Origin: Streptomyces varsoviensis
Lineage (GTDB): Bacteria; Actinomycetota; Actinomycetes; Streptomycetales; Streptomycetaceae
Reading direction: 5' to 3'
DNA length: 64,000 nt
NCBI RefSeq assembly: GCF_000718635.1
Contig: NZ_JOBF01000018.1
Location: 1-64,000 of the forward strand
Below are positions 16,166 to 24,924 of this stretch, one piece after another; the stretch's first letter is position 1; every line of letters starts with the position of its first letter. Below the pieces are notes generated by a model. The model worked only from the letters and a program-made list of their open reading frames with translations, ran no database searches and was not told the DNA's origin. The translations under genes and the position numbers were made by a program.

Positions 16166-17332
16166 TCAGGCGAGCTGCTCGGAGATCTCGACGCGCAGCA
16201 GCGCGCGGACGTTCTCGATGTGGTTGATGACCGTCACGACGGACGACCCCGCGAAGAGCAGTCCGAGCGCGACATCGTCCAGCGAGGTCACCAGGGAACC
16301 GGAGTCGCCACCCGCCGAGATGTTGGTGGTGAGGATCTGGTCCTTGAACCGCGCGGTGCCCGCCGTGCCGTAGTTGACGTCGATGGTCGCGTCGACCGCC
16401 ATGATCCGGCCCATGGTCAGATTGGTGGTCCGGCCCGTCTTCTTGACCAGGTCGCCGACGGCCACATTGGCCTTGCGGCGCCAGGCGCGCGGCGCGCCGC
16501 CGAAGTACTGCTGGCGCGTGGCGTCCTGGAACTCCACCTCGCCGAGCGCGCAGTCCACCACGTTGTTCTGCTGCTCCAGCGGCGTCTGCGGCGCGAACTG
16601 GATGGTGATGAACCGGTCCAGCGTCGCGATCCGGTCCGCCGGGTCCTGGCCGCCGTCGAACACGCCGGGCTGCACGATGGAGCTGCCCCGCTGCGCGCGG
16701 TTGGAGTCGGCCAGCACGTGGTTGTTGCTGAGGATGTAGAACTTGTTCGGGATGCCGAGGCCGGGCCCCGGCGGGTCGGTGGTCGCGCCCGGCAGGAAGT
16801 CGTACACGACCGAGCCCAGCGTGCCGGCCGTCACCGACACGTTCCCGACCGAGAAGCCGGACGGGCAGGGGCGCATCCTGCGCTTGAGGGTCTGCGGCTC
16901 GAAGGAGCCGAGTTCGCGGCCGATCTCCTCCAGCAGCGGCTGGGAGAGGCGCGTCAGCGACTCGGAGACGCCGCCGTCCGGGGCGTACGGACTCTCCTGC
17001 CGTCCGCCGCCCGCCATCGGGCGGCCGCTCTGGCGCTGGCGCTGGGCGGCGACGTGGCCGACGGCCACGACATCGGTCGGGGTGCCGTCGTCCATCATGT
17101 GCGGGATCAGGTCCCGCTCGGTCAGCATCGACTCCGGGACCTTCTGGGTCACGAAGACCAGGACCGCTTCCTGGCCGGTCGGCTCCCCGTCGGTCCACTT
17201 CACGCCGTGGCCGAAGCCGACGACGTTGGCGACCGGTGCCTGGGGCCGCATGAAGTCGGACATCGCCTGCTGGCGGGAGGAGTCACTGACCTGCCCGCCG
17301 GTGGGTCCTCGCATCATCTCGGGCCGGCTCAC
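16166..17332 (-). CDS. Trypsin-fold serine protease, NAL1-like
   Basis: 388 aa, no signal peptide. A chymotrypsin-type triad can be assigned: H205 in 'ILSNNHVLAD', D260 in 'NNVVDCALG' and S344 in 'SAGGDSGSLV'. The ~150-residue N-terminal part contains 'GFGHGVKWTDGEPTGQEAVLVF'-like sequence (residues 39-60), as in bacterial relatives of plant NAL1. Its lack of an export signal suggests cytoplasmic proteolysis or unconventional release. GTG 17332 follows GAAGAGGTGG; ATG codons at residues 6-7 are alternatives. It heads a two-gene operon with the 149-aa protein. Target unknown. Confidence 0.85.
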   Translation of the reverse strand: MSRPEMMRGPTGGQVSDSSRQQAMSDFMRPQAPVANVVGFGHGVKWTDGEPTGQEAVLVFVTQKVPESMLTERDLIPHMMDDGTPTDVVAVGHVAAQRQRQSGRPMAGGGRQESPYAPDGGVSESLTRLSQPLLEEIGRELGSFEPQTLKRRMRPCPSGFSVGNVSVTAGTLGSVVYDFLPGATTDPPGPGLGIPNKFYILSNNHVLADSNRAQRGSSIVQPGVFDGGQDPADRIATLDRFITIQFAPQTPLEQQNNVVDCALGEVEFQDATRQQYFGGAPRAWRRKANVAVGDLVKKTGRTTNLTMGRIMAVDATIDVNYGTAGTARFKDQILTTNISAGGDSGSLVTSLDDVALGLLFAGSSVVTVINHIENVRALLRVEISEQLA

Positions 17333-17977
17333 GCCGAACCACCTCTTCCCCGGTCCAGGGCCCGCGCGGGCATGCGGAAGCGCCGTGCGCGGGACCGTGT
17401 GTGCGTGGAGCCCAGCCCTGACGAGGGCGGGGGCCGGACTCGGTGGGAGCCGCGCCTGGCGCGTGCTCCTGACGGGTGATGCAGGTAAGGGACTGTTTAT
17501 GGCCGGGGCGGTCGGCGGTCAAGGGGTTCTGCGGGCAATCAAGTCATTGCTGGGCAGATGCCTTTGATGACCTTCTTTGTCATGGTTTTCCGGCGGCTGC
17601 CGGGGCCGAGAGAAGGTTACGGACCGTCGAACGTCAGCGCGGAATGTCGACGTGGACGTCGCGCCCCGTTCAACCGGCGTTCGGCACGGGGCGGGAGAGT
17701 GAGCGCCGTCGCCGGCCGACCGGCCGCATCCGGTGGCCTGCCGGTGGCTTGCCGCCGGCTTGTCCGGGGCCTGTCGGCGGCCCGCTGCCCGTCTGCCACG
17801 GCGACTGCCGCCGCTCTGCCGGTTCGCCACGGCCGCCGCACTACCGGCTCGTCCGAGCCATCGCACCACCGGCTCGCCTGAGCCGCCGCACCACCGGCTC
17901 ACCCGAGCCATCGCGTCACCGCGTTGCCGAGACACCGCACCACCGAGCGACAGATCCGGCCATCCCTGGAGACGAAG
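17333..17977. other. Long intergenic region with a 25-bp repeat
   Basis: 645 bp between divergent genes. At 17838-17912 three copies of a 25-bp unit begin with GCACYACCGGCTC (starts 17838, 17863, 17888). The part near 17500-17620 is less G+C-rich and probably holds the protease promoter. No open frame with convincing coding character is seen. Confidence 0.5.
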
Positions 17978-19579
17978 ATGACGATCAGCCGCACCAGCAC
18001 CGCCGGGCCCACCGGACCCGAAGGGCCCGTCAGCCCAATCGATCCCGTCGATCCCGTCGGCTCCACTGCCACCGCCCCTCCCGTCTCGCCCGCCCCTCCC
18101 GCCGGTCCCGTCCAACCCCTCAGCCGCCGGGAGTTCGCGAAGCGATCCGCGTGCGCCGGTACCGGGGTCGTGCTGGCCGGCAGCGCCGGTGTGCTCGCCA
18201 CCGCGCCCGGCGCTCTCGCCGCGGCTGCCGGGGAGCGACACCCCGATCGTTACGGCGGGGCCCCCGGCTACGGGCCGCTCCTCCCGGACCCGGCCGGGCT
18301 GCTCGCGCTGCCCGCCGGGTTCTCGTACCGCGTCCTCACCCGCGCCGGGGTCACCAAGCTGGAGTCCGGCGAGTTCACCCCGTCCCATCACGACGGGACC
18401 GCCGCCTTCGAGGGGCGACGCGGGGTGACGCTGCTGGTCAACAATCACGAGCTGAGCGGCCCGCGCGCCAAATGGCCGTACCCGGTGCCGCTCGCCGACG
18501 GGCTCGTCTACGACCCGGCGGCCGCGGGCGGCTGCACGGTCGTGGAGGTCGGGGCTCCCGGCAGCGGGCGCCGGGGTCGCGGCCATGTCGCCGAGTGGGT
18601 CGGCATCGCGGGGACGTCCACGAACTGCGCGGGCGGCCTCACCCCCTGGGGCACCTGGCTGACCTGCGAGGAGACCGAGGACAAGGCCGGCCAGAACGGT
18701 ATGACCAAGGATCATGGCTACGTCTTCGAGGTCGACCCGTACGACCGGCGGGCGGGGCGCGGTCCCCGGCCGGTCAAGGCGTTCGGGCGGTACGCGCACG
18801 AGGCAGTCGTCGTCGACCCGCGGAGCGGCCACGTCTTCCTGACCGAGGACGCCGCGGGCCCGAACGGGCTGCTCTACCGCTGGACGCCGCCGCACGGCTT
18901 CCGGCACGGGCGCGGGGGGCTGCGCCGGCTGGCCGACGAGGCGGGCGTGCTCCAGGCGTTCAAGTGCTTCGACTCCGGCGGCCGGTTCGTCGACGACCTC
19001 GCGCGCGCCACCAAGCCGGGCACGGTCTACGGCGTGGACTGGGCCGACGTGCCGGACCGCGACGCGCGGGCCGTCCCGGTGCGCAAGCAGTTCGCGGACG
19101 GCCAGGTCACGCGGGCCCGCAAGCTGGAGGGCATGTGGTGGGGCGACGGGGGCGTCTACGTCGTCTGCTCGTACGCCCGCCAGGAGAGCCCCGCGCCCCA
19201 CGACGGACAGGTCTGGTTCTACGCGCCGAAGCGCCGCACCCTGACGCTCAAGGTGCGGTTCGGCGTCAACGCGCACCCGGAGCGGGAAGGGGCCTTCGAC
19301 GGCCCGGACAACATCACCGTCTCGCCGTACGGAGGGCTCGTCGTCGCCGAGGACGGCGAGGGCGTGCAGCACCTGTTCGGGGCGCTGGACGACGGCCGTA
19401 CGTACCCCATCGCGCGCAACGAGCTCAATGTCGGCACCGCGGAGAAGCCCGCGTACAGCGAGTTCACCGGGGTGGCCTTCTCGCCGGACGGGCGAACGCT
19501 GTTCGCCAACATTCAGGAACCCGGCATCATGCTGGCGATCACCGGCCCGTGGCGGCGCCAGGGCCGTCACCGCCAGTGA
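17978..19579 (+). CDS. Tat-exported PhoX/DUF839-family phosphatase
   Basis: 533 aa. A long polar N-terminus leads to a twin-arginine signal: 'SRREFAKRS', then a hydrophobic stretch ending 'PGALAAAAG'. Family hallmarks follow in order: 'LLVNNHE', 'TNCAGGLTPWGTWLTCEE', 'YAHEAVVVD', 'EGMWWGDGG', 'GPDNI' and 'FTGVAFSPDG'. PhoX enzymes are calcium/iron phosphatases secreted folded through Tat to release phosphate from organic esters; some DUF839 members have other substrates. ATG 17978 is preceded by GGAGAC. No convincing PHO box is seen upstream, so phosphate control is unproven. Confidence 0.88.
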   Translation: MTISRTSTAGPTGPEGPVSPIDPVDPVGSTATAPPVSPAPPAGPVQPLSRREFAKRSACAGTGVVLAGSAGVLATAPGALAAAAGERHPDRYGGAPGYGPLLPDPAGLLALPAGFSYRVLTRAGVTKLESGEFTPSHHDGTAAFEGRRGVTLLVNNHELSGPRAKWPYPVPLADGLVYDPAAAGGCTVVEVGAPGSGRRGRGHVAEWVGIAGTSTNCAGGLTPWGTWLTCEETEDKAGQNGMTKDHGYVFEVDPYDRRAGRGPRPVKAFGRYAHEAVVVDPRSGHVFLTEDAAGPNGLLYRWTPPHGFRHGRGGLRRLADEAGVLQAFKCFDSGGRFVDDLARATKPGTVYGVDWADVPDRDARAVPVRKQFADGQVTRARKLEGMWWGDGGVYVVCSYARQESPAPHDGQVWFYAPKRRTLTLKVRFGVNAHPEREGAFDGPDNITVSPYGGLVVAEDGEGVQHLFGALDDGRTYPIARNELNVGTAEKPAYSEFTGVAFSPDGRTLFANIQEPGIMLAITGPWRRQGRHRQ

Positions 19580-19657
19580 TGGTGCGGCTCCTGGGCCAGC
19601 AGTCCGGCGGCAGTGTCCGTCCGGGAATCTTGAGCGCTCGCCGCTGTTGTCACAGAA

Positions 19658-20677
19658 GTGAACTCGGCACTCTCGGTCCTACGGACCACCCCGCTCTCCA
19701 TCCTCGACCGCTCCCGCACCCGCGAGGGGCGGGAGCCGGGGGAGGCGCTGCGGGACACCGTGGCCCTCGCCGGGCTGGCCGAGGGACTGGGGTACCGCCG
19801 GTTCTGGGTGTCCGAGCACCACAGCGTGCCGGGTGTGGCCGGTTCGGCGCCCACGGTCCTCGCCGCCGCAGTGGCCGCCGCGACCTCGCGCATCCGGGTG
19901 GGCACGGGCGGCGTGATGCTGCCGAACCACCGGCCGCTGGTCGTCGCCGAACAGTTCGGCGTCCTCGAATCGCTCTTCCCCGGCCGGATCGACATGGGGC
20001 TCGGCCGGTCGGTCGGCTTCACCGACGGCATCCGGCGGGCGCTCGGCGCCGACAAGGACGCCACCCGCGACTTCGCCGCCCAGCTCGCCGAGCTGACCGG
20101 CTATTTCACCGGTGACCAGCGCGTACACCCAGAGGTACGGGCGCAGCCGGCCGAGGGGCTGCGGGTGCCGGTCTTCGTGCTGGCCAACGCGGCCGGTGCC
20201 CGGCTCGCGGCCGCCGCCGGGCTGGCCCTGGTCATCGGCGACCTCCGGGGTCCGGACCGGATGACCGAGGCGATCGAGCGGTACCGGGCGGAGTTCCGGC
20301 CGTCCCCGTGGCTGGCGGCCCCGTACGTCATCATCGCGGGCACCGTGGCCGTCGCGGAGACCACCGAGGCCGCCCGCCGGCTGCTGCTCCCCGAGGCGTT
20401 CTCGCTCGCCCGCTCCCGTACGCGCGGCGCCTTCCCGCCGCTGATGCCGGCCGAGGAGATCGAGGCGCTGGAACCGCGCATGACGGACAAGGAGCGCGAG
20501 TACTACACCTCGGCCCTGCGCGGCCAGATCCACGGCACGGAGGCAGAGGTCGCGACCGCGCTGAGCGCCGCGATCGAACGCAGCGGTGCCGACGAGGTCC
20601 TCGTCACCACCAGCACATACGACCGCGAGGCCCTTTACGACTCCTACCGCCGCCTCGCCCGCCTGACGACGGCCTGA
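19658..20677 (+). CDS. LLM-class (luciferase-like) flavin-dependent oxidoreductase
   Basis: 339 aa. It shows the TIM-barrel pattern of bacterial luciferase-like monooxygenases: N-terminal 'PLSILDRS', 'GYRRFWVSEHH' (barrel strand 2 with flavin-site His), 'RIRVGTGGVMLPNHRPLVVAEQFG' (shortened here to its ends) and 'GRIDMGLGRS'. These enzymes use FMNH2 or F420 from a partner reductase; substrate is not predictable. GTG 19658 places the first strand at residue 5-15, normal for the family. The Shine-Dalgarno is weak (AGAAG). No reductase gene is adjacent. Confidence 0.88.
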   Translation: MNSALSVLRTTPLSILDRSRTREGREPGEALRDTVALAGLAEGLGYRRFWVSEHHSVPGVAGSAPTVLAAAVAAATSRIRVGTGGVMLPNHRPLVVAEQFGVLESLFPGRIDMGLGRSVGFTDGIRRALGADKDATRDFAAQLAELTGYFTGDQRVHPEVRAQPAEGLRVPVFVLANAAGARLAAAAGLALVIGDLRGPDRMTEAIERYRAEFRPSPWLAAPYVIIAGTVAVAETTEAARRLLLPEAFSLARSRTRGAFPPLMPAEEIEALEPRMTDKEREYYTSALRGQIHGTEAEVATALSAAIERSGADEVLVTTSTYDREALYDSYRRLARLTTA

Positions 20678-21201
20678 CACCTCGCCTCCGGCGGGGGTTG
20701 TGCCGGGCGCGACGGCGCGCGGCGGAGGATGCGGCTCCGGCTGCCGGCCTCCCGGGGGCGGTGCCCCGCGGGGGTCGGCCTCCGGCTACAGGGGCTCGGC
20801 ACCGGCGCTCCACGACAGGGCGGCGTGGCCCTGGGGCCGGTTTCCCCGTCGCCGGCACCTGCCTTGGCGCGATCGCGCTGGGGCGGCCCACCGCCGGCGC
20901 CGGCCCTCCGGCCGTTCGGATTCGGCTCCGCCGCAGCCCCGGCAGAGCGGTTCACCGTCCGGGTCGACTGACCCTCCGGGGGCCCTCCGGCCCGGGGTGC
21001 CCGGAGCGTTCACCGGAAACTCGGCCCCGGCGCGCCCTCGCGCCGGGGCGGTGGTGCGCCGTCGAAACCGGTGCCCTCGCGTCGGGGCGGTGGCCCGCCG
21101 TGCGGGGCGCCCGTCATGGCCCTCGTCAGGCCCCGTCGATTCCCTTACGGTCATCGCCCCGTCGATTCCCTTACGGTCAGCGCCGCGTCGATTCCTTGCG
21201 G
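20678..21201. other. Intergenic region with a 26-bp repeat
   Basis: Highly G+C-rich sequence with no recognisable gene. At 21131-21206 there are three copies of a 26-bp unit with core GTCGATTCCCTTACGGTCA (core starts 21135, 21161, 21187), the last one running into the 3' end of the small gene at 21202. Confidence 0.6.
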
Positions 21202-21396
21202 TCATGCCATGGCCGTGCAGCGTTCCCGGCCCATTGTCGCCAGCCATTCCCGGCGGAGCCGCTCGTACTCGCGGCGCTCCACGGACGTCAGGCCGCCTCC
21301 TCGGCGCGCGGAGGACGCCCAGAGGGCGTGGATCGCGGCGTTGAGTTCGGCGGCGTCAGGGCGTGCGGCGGCGGGGTGGGAACGGTGGGTGGGCAT
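21202..21396 (-). CDS. Small conserved-looking hypothetical protein
   Basis: 64 aa: 'MPTHRSHPAAARPDAAELN' followed by an amphipathic helical part ('LTSVERREYERLRREWLA'). I recall very similar short proteins in other actinomycetes, which supports the gene; no function is known. ATG 21396 has no Shine-Dalgarno but a TAGCCT hexamer exactly 6 nt upstream, which fits a leaderless mRNA. It stands alone and is charged and soluble, with no membrane segment. Confidence 0.65.
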   Translation of the reverse strand: MPTHRSHPAAARPDAAELNAAIHALWASSARRGGGLTSVERREYERLRREWLATMGRERCTAMA

Positions 21397-21745
21397 AAGT
21401 ACAGGCTAGGGGCAGCCACTGACAACGCACCCCGTTATGCGGGGCGATGATGGCCACAAGGGGCTCCGACCGCCCTCCGGCGGCTCGTTCGCGGCGTTCT
21501 CCTACGGTCCGTACGGCACCTCGCGCCCCGCTTGCGGCAGTTCGCGAGCCCGTTGGGCCGGAAGCGTCCCGTCGTCACGAAAGCCCTGGTCACATGCCGT
21601 GTAGTGGCCCCGGAGGCGGCCTGCCCCAACCACCGCCCCGCAGGGCCGAGAACGCGGCCGGGCCCGCTTGGCGGTGCCTCGCGGTACGACGCGCGCACAG
21701 TCGTGGGTGCGACCAACGCCACATCGCCGCGGTGTGGGCGGAAGT
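21397..21745. other. Intergenic, no gene seen
   Basis: 349 bp of G+C-rich DNA between two minus-strand genes. Short open frames exist in several phases, but none has a start signal or family resemblance. It holds the promoter of the small gene at its left end. Confidence 0.5.
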
Positions 21746-22834
21746 TCAGTCTCCACCGGCGCGGGTGTTCTCGCGGGGCCCGTTGGCGGGGGAGTTCGTC
21801 GACCGGCGAGGCGACGGGCGGCGGCCGGTGTGGCCCCTGGTGGACGAGGCGTCGTCGTTCGGGCCCGCGACCGACCAGGCCGTGGCGGCCACGACCAGGG
21901 CGATCGCGGCGACCTGACGGCCCGTAAGGCTTTCGTGCAGCAGCAGAGCGCCGACCCCCGCCCCGACCGCGGGGCTCAGCGACAGCAGGAGCCCGAAGGC
22001 GCGGACGCCGACGCGGCGCAGGACGGTCATGTCCAGGGAATACGGAACGAGGGAGGACAGGACCGCGACCACGAACCCGATGCCCAGCACGCCCGGGTGC
22101 GCGGCCACTTGACGCCACGCGGTCGCGGCGGCCACCGGGGTCAGCGCGCAGGCGCCGACGGCCAGGGCGAGCGCCAGCCCGCTCGCGTCCGGGAACCGCT
22201 GCCCCACCCGCCGGCTGAGGACCACGTAACCGGCCCGGCACACCGCGGCCGCGGCGCCGAGCAGCAGGCCCGCCACCGGGAGGGCCTGGCCGGGGGCCGT
22301 CAGCAGGAGCACGCCGCACAGCGCCAGCAGCGCCGCGGCGAGGTCCCGTACGCGCCGGGACAGGGCGACCGCCAGCGCCAGCGGGCCCAGCAACTCCACC
22401 GTCGAGGCCACCCCGATCGGCAGGAACCTGATGGCCTGGAAATAGGCGACGTTCATCGCGGCGAGGGCCAGGCCGAGGGCGACGGCGGCGCGCCACCGCG
22501 GGCCGTCGACCCGCCGGAGGCGCGGCCGGACGGCCACCCACATGATCACGGCCGCGAAGAACAGCCGCATCCCCGCCAGGGCCGTGGCCCCGACCTGGTC
22601 GTACGCGCCCTTGGCCACGGCCGCGCCCATCTGGAGGCTGCATATCTGCGCCAGTACGAGCACGAGCGGCAGCCGGGCGGCGTAGCGGCTGGAACGGGTG
22701 TTGCGGCCGCAACCGCTGTAACGGTTGTCACTGCTGTCACGGCCGTAACCGCTGTAACGGCCGTAACCGTCGTAACCGCTGTTACGGCCGTAACGGGTAG
22801 AGCCGCCGCGGCGGGCATGGCGGTGCTCGGGCAT
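21746..22834 (-). CDS. EamA/RhtA-type membrane transporter with a repeat N-terminus
   Basis: 362 aa. About ten hydrophobic helices in two EamA halves start near residue 55 ('LPLVLVLAQICSLQMGAAVAKG'-like, residues 53-74), with 'FLPIGVASTVELLGPLALA' and 'SLVPYSLDMTVLRRV' typical of RhtA-like exporters of amino acids/metabolites. ATG 22834 has GGAGG 6 nt upstream. Residues about 12-45 are a Tyr/Gly/Arg/Ser tripeptide repeat (YGR, YSG) encoded by eleven 9-bp units; the rest of the family starts directly at the first helix. The C-terminal tail is Pro/Arg-rich. Substrate unknown. Confidence 0.85.
   Translation of the reverse strand: MPEHRHARRGGSTRYGRNSGYDGYGRYSGYGRDSSDNRYSGCGRNTRSSRYAARLPLVLVLAQICSLQMGAAVAKGAYDQVGATALAGMRLFFAAVIMWVAVRPRLRRVDGPRWRAAVALGLALAAMNVAYFQAIRFLPIGVASTVELLGPLALAVALSRRVRDLAAALLALCGVLLLTAPGQALPVAGLLLGAAAAVCRAGYVVLSRRVGQRFPDASGLALALAVGACALTPVAAATAWRQVAAHPGVLGIGFVVAVLSSLVPYSLDMTVLRRVGVRAFGLLLSLSPAVGAGVGALLLHESLTGRQVAAIALVVAATAWSVAGPNDDASSTRGHTGRRPSPRRSTNSPANGPRENTRAGGD
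22700..22798. repeat. 9-bp in-frame tandem repeat, 11 copies
   Basis: Units of the type GTAACSGYY run without interruption from 22700 to 22798, in frame with the EamA transporter (minus strand), giving tripeptides such as Tyr-Gly-Arg and Tyr-Ser-Gly. Confidence 0.9.
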
Positions 22835-22895
22835 GGGGCCTCCTCGGTCGGGGAGGCCACGGGCGGCCCGGCCACCACCATGCTGTAATCGTTCA

Positions 22896-23423
22896 GTGCA
22901 CTTCAACCATTACGGCGGCGAGGCCGCCCGGCTGGCCGCCGCCCTGGCGAACAGCGGCGCCCCATGGGAACCGCACGAACTGGAACCCGTTCTGGACGCA
23001 CACGGCATAGCGGACCGCCGCCTCACCCGCCCCCAGACCCGGCAGCTCTGGGAGTGGAGCCGACGGCTCGGCGACTGCTTCGGCGCGCAGCCGCTCGACC
23101 GGCGCTGCGCGCGGATCAACGCGCTGCTGGCGGACTCGGCCAGCCGCCCGTACATCTCCCTGCACGACGGCACCCCGCACCTGCACTACAGCTCCGAAGG
23201 CGCCGACCCGGCCGCGCACATCCGGGCCGTCACCGCCGCCGGGCTCTCCTACGTCGCCTGCCACGCCTCCCCGGACCGGCTGGGGCGCTGCGCCCGCGAG
23301 GGGTGCGGCCGCGTGTTCGTCGACGTCTCCCGCAACGGCCGCCGCGCCTACTGCTCCCTCAGGTGCTCCAACAACGACGCCGTACGCCGCCATCGCGCCC
23401 AGCACCGGAAGCCGAGGCCGTGA
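22896..23423 (+). CDS. CGNR zinc-finger (ABATE-type) putative regulator
   Basis: 175 aa. The C-terminal CGNR zinc finger is clear: 'CAREGCGRVFVDVSRNGRR' followed by 'YCSLRCSNNDAVRRHR', with four zinc cysteines. The N-terminal helical part matches the ABATE (putative stress-induced regulator) domain. Such proteins are thought to bind DNA and respond to stress or small molecules; target unknown. GTG 22896 lies 6 nt after a TGTAAT hexamer with no Shine-Dalgarno, suggesting a leaderless message. It is divergent from the EamA transporter with 61 bp between starts and may control it. Confidence 0.88.
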   Translation: MHFNHYGGEAARLAAALANSGAPWEPHELEPVLDAHGIADRRLTRPQTRQLWEWSRRLGDCFGAQPLDRRCARINALLADSASRPYISLHDGTPHLHYSSEGADPAAHIRAVTAAGLSYVACHASPDRLGRCAREGCGRVFVDVSRNGRRAYCSLRCSNNDAVRRHRAQHRKPRP

Positions 23424-23451
23424 TCCCTCATCCTTGGCGGGTCCCGCGGGG

Positions 23452-23496
23452 ACGCGCGAGGGCCGCGCCCGGTGGCCGGGCGCGGCCCTCGCGCGT
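23452..23496. terminator. 21-bp-stem bidirectional terminator
   Basis: Perfect arms 23452-23472 and 23476-23496 with a 3-nt loop, between the convergent CGNR gene and TerD-like gene. It can terminate both strands. Confidence 0.8.
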
Positions 23497-23511
23497 AGGC
23501 GGCGGCAGCGG

Positions 23512-24789
23512 CTACAGCGCCTCGGCGGCGGGCTTGACCAGGCCGCGGACCGTACGCGCCTTGACGAAGGAGCCGATGGCGGTCATGTCCCACTCACCGG
23601 AGAACTGACGGATCAGCTTGCACATCAGCACCCCCGTCTTCGGCTCCGAGCCGGTCAGATCGAAGCGCACCAGCTCCTCCCCGGACTGGGCGTCCACCAG
23701 CCGGCAGTACGCCTTCGCGACCTCGCTGAACTTCTGGCCGCTGAAGGAGTTGACGGTGAAGACCAGCCCGGTCACCTCCGGCGGCAGGCCGCCCAGGTGC
23801 ACGGTGATGGACTCGTCGTCGCCCGCGCCCGCGCCGGTCAAGTTGTCGCCGGAGTGCTGGATCGCGCCGTTGAGGATCTGGAGCTTGCCGAAGTAGCAGG
23901 CGTCGATCATGTTGCGGTTCGGGCCGTAGGCGATGACGGACGCGTCGAGGTCGATGTCCTTGCCGCGGAACGCCGGTTCCCAGCCGAGGCCCATCTTCAC
24001 CGAGCGCATGAGCGGCTGACCGCCCTTGACGAGCGACACGGTCTGGTTCTTCTGCAGGCTGACCTTGCCCTTGTCGAGGCTGACCTTTCCCGCCCCGGGC
24101 GCCGGCGCGGCGGGCGCGGCCGGGGGAGCGGGCGGCGGCTGTACGGGCTGGGGGGCCTGCGCCGGGCTCGGTGCCGCGGCGGCCGGGGGCGGCGGCAGCG
24201 GCGCCGCGGGTCCGGTGGGCGCCGGCGCCTGTACGGGCGCGGCGGGCTGTACGGGCGCGGGGGCGGGCGGAGCCGCCGGTGCCGCCGGTTCCTCTACGCT
24301 CACGCCGAAGTCCGTGGCGATCCCGGCCAGCCCGTTCGCGTACCCCTGGCCGACCGCGCGGGCCTTCCAGGCGTCGCCCCGCCGGTACACCTCGACGACC
24401 ACCAGCGCCGTCTCCGCGCCCAGCCGCGGCGGGGTGAAGGTGGCGATGGGCGAGCCGTCGTCGGCGCCGCGGATCGTCGCGGTGGGCTCCGTACCGGCGA
24501 AGGTCGCGCCCGCCGCGTCCAGGCTCGCGGTCACCACCACCTTCTCGATGCCGGGCGGCACGGCCGCCGTGTCCACCGTGATCGAGTCGCCCGCGCCGCC
24601 GGCGCCGGCGCGGTGCGTCACGCCCGGCCCGCTGGGCTGGTTGTAGAAGACGAAGTCGTCGTCGGAGCGCACCTTGCCGTCGGCGGTGAGCAGCAGGCCC
24701 GACACGTCGAGCCGCACGGGAGCGGTGACGTCCACCGTCACGCGGGCGACGGAGAGAGGGATGTTCGAGCCGGGTGTCATAGCGGTCAT
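23512..24789 (-). CDS. Double TerD-domain stress/tellurium-resistance protein
   Basis: 425 aa. Two TerD domains flank a Pro/Ala-rich linker (about residues 168-236). Domain 1 has 'DDDFVFYNQP' and 'VVVEVYRR'; domain 2 has 'MGLGWEP', 'DLDASVIAYG', 'HSGDNLTGAGAGDDESI' and 'VFTVNSFSGQKF', including the acidic calcium-binding loops typical of TerD/CABP proteins. They act in the cytoplasm in stress response and phage/tellurite resistance, with poorly known biochemistry. ATG 24789 is used; ATG 24780 is an alternative, and neither has a Shine-Dalgarno. It lies outside any ter operon. Confidence 0.9.
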   Translation of the reverse strand: MTAMTPGSNIPLSVARVTVDVTAPVRLDVSGLLLTADGKVRSDDDFVFYNQPSGPGVTHRAGAGGAGDSITVDTAAVPPGIEKVVVTASLDAAGATFAGTEPTATIRGADDGSPIATFTPPRLGAETALVVVEVYRRGDAWKARAVGQGYANGLAGIATDFGVSVEEPAAPAAPPAPAPVQPAAPVQAPAPTGPAAPLPPPPAAAAPSPAQAPQPVQPPPAPPAAPAAPAPGAGKVSLDKGKVSLQKNQTVSLVKGGQPLMRSVKMGLGWEPAFRGKDIDLDASVIAYGPNRNMIDACYFGKLQILNGAIQHSGDNLTGAGAGDDESITVHLGGLPPEVTGLVFTVNSFSGQKFSEVAKAYCRLVDAQSGEELVRFDLTGSEPKTGVLMCKLIRQFSGEWDMTAIGSFVKARTVRGLVKPAAEAL

Positions 24790-24924
24790 GCCACGGGTAA
24801 CGAGCGGCCCCGCTTTGCAGTTCCATTACTAACGTGTTCCTTGCGCCGGGGCGTGAGGGGCGTGAGGAACGTGAGGGGCGTAAAGGGCGGGTGGGGAACC
24901 GGGGTGCCGGTCGGCCGATGTGAT

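Noticed and set aside
17888..17935. Possible PHO box (GGCTCACC) upstream of the PhoX-type gene
   Set aside because: The GCTCACC element is part of a 25-bp repeat and has no second heptamer at 11-bp spacing.
22700..22798. CRISPR array at the 9-bp repeat
   Set aside because: Units are 9 bp without spacers and lie in frame in a transporter gene.
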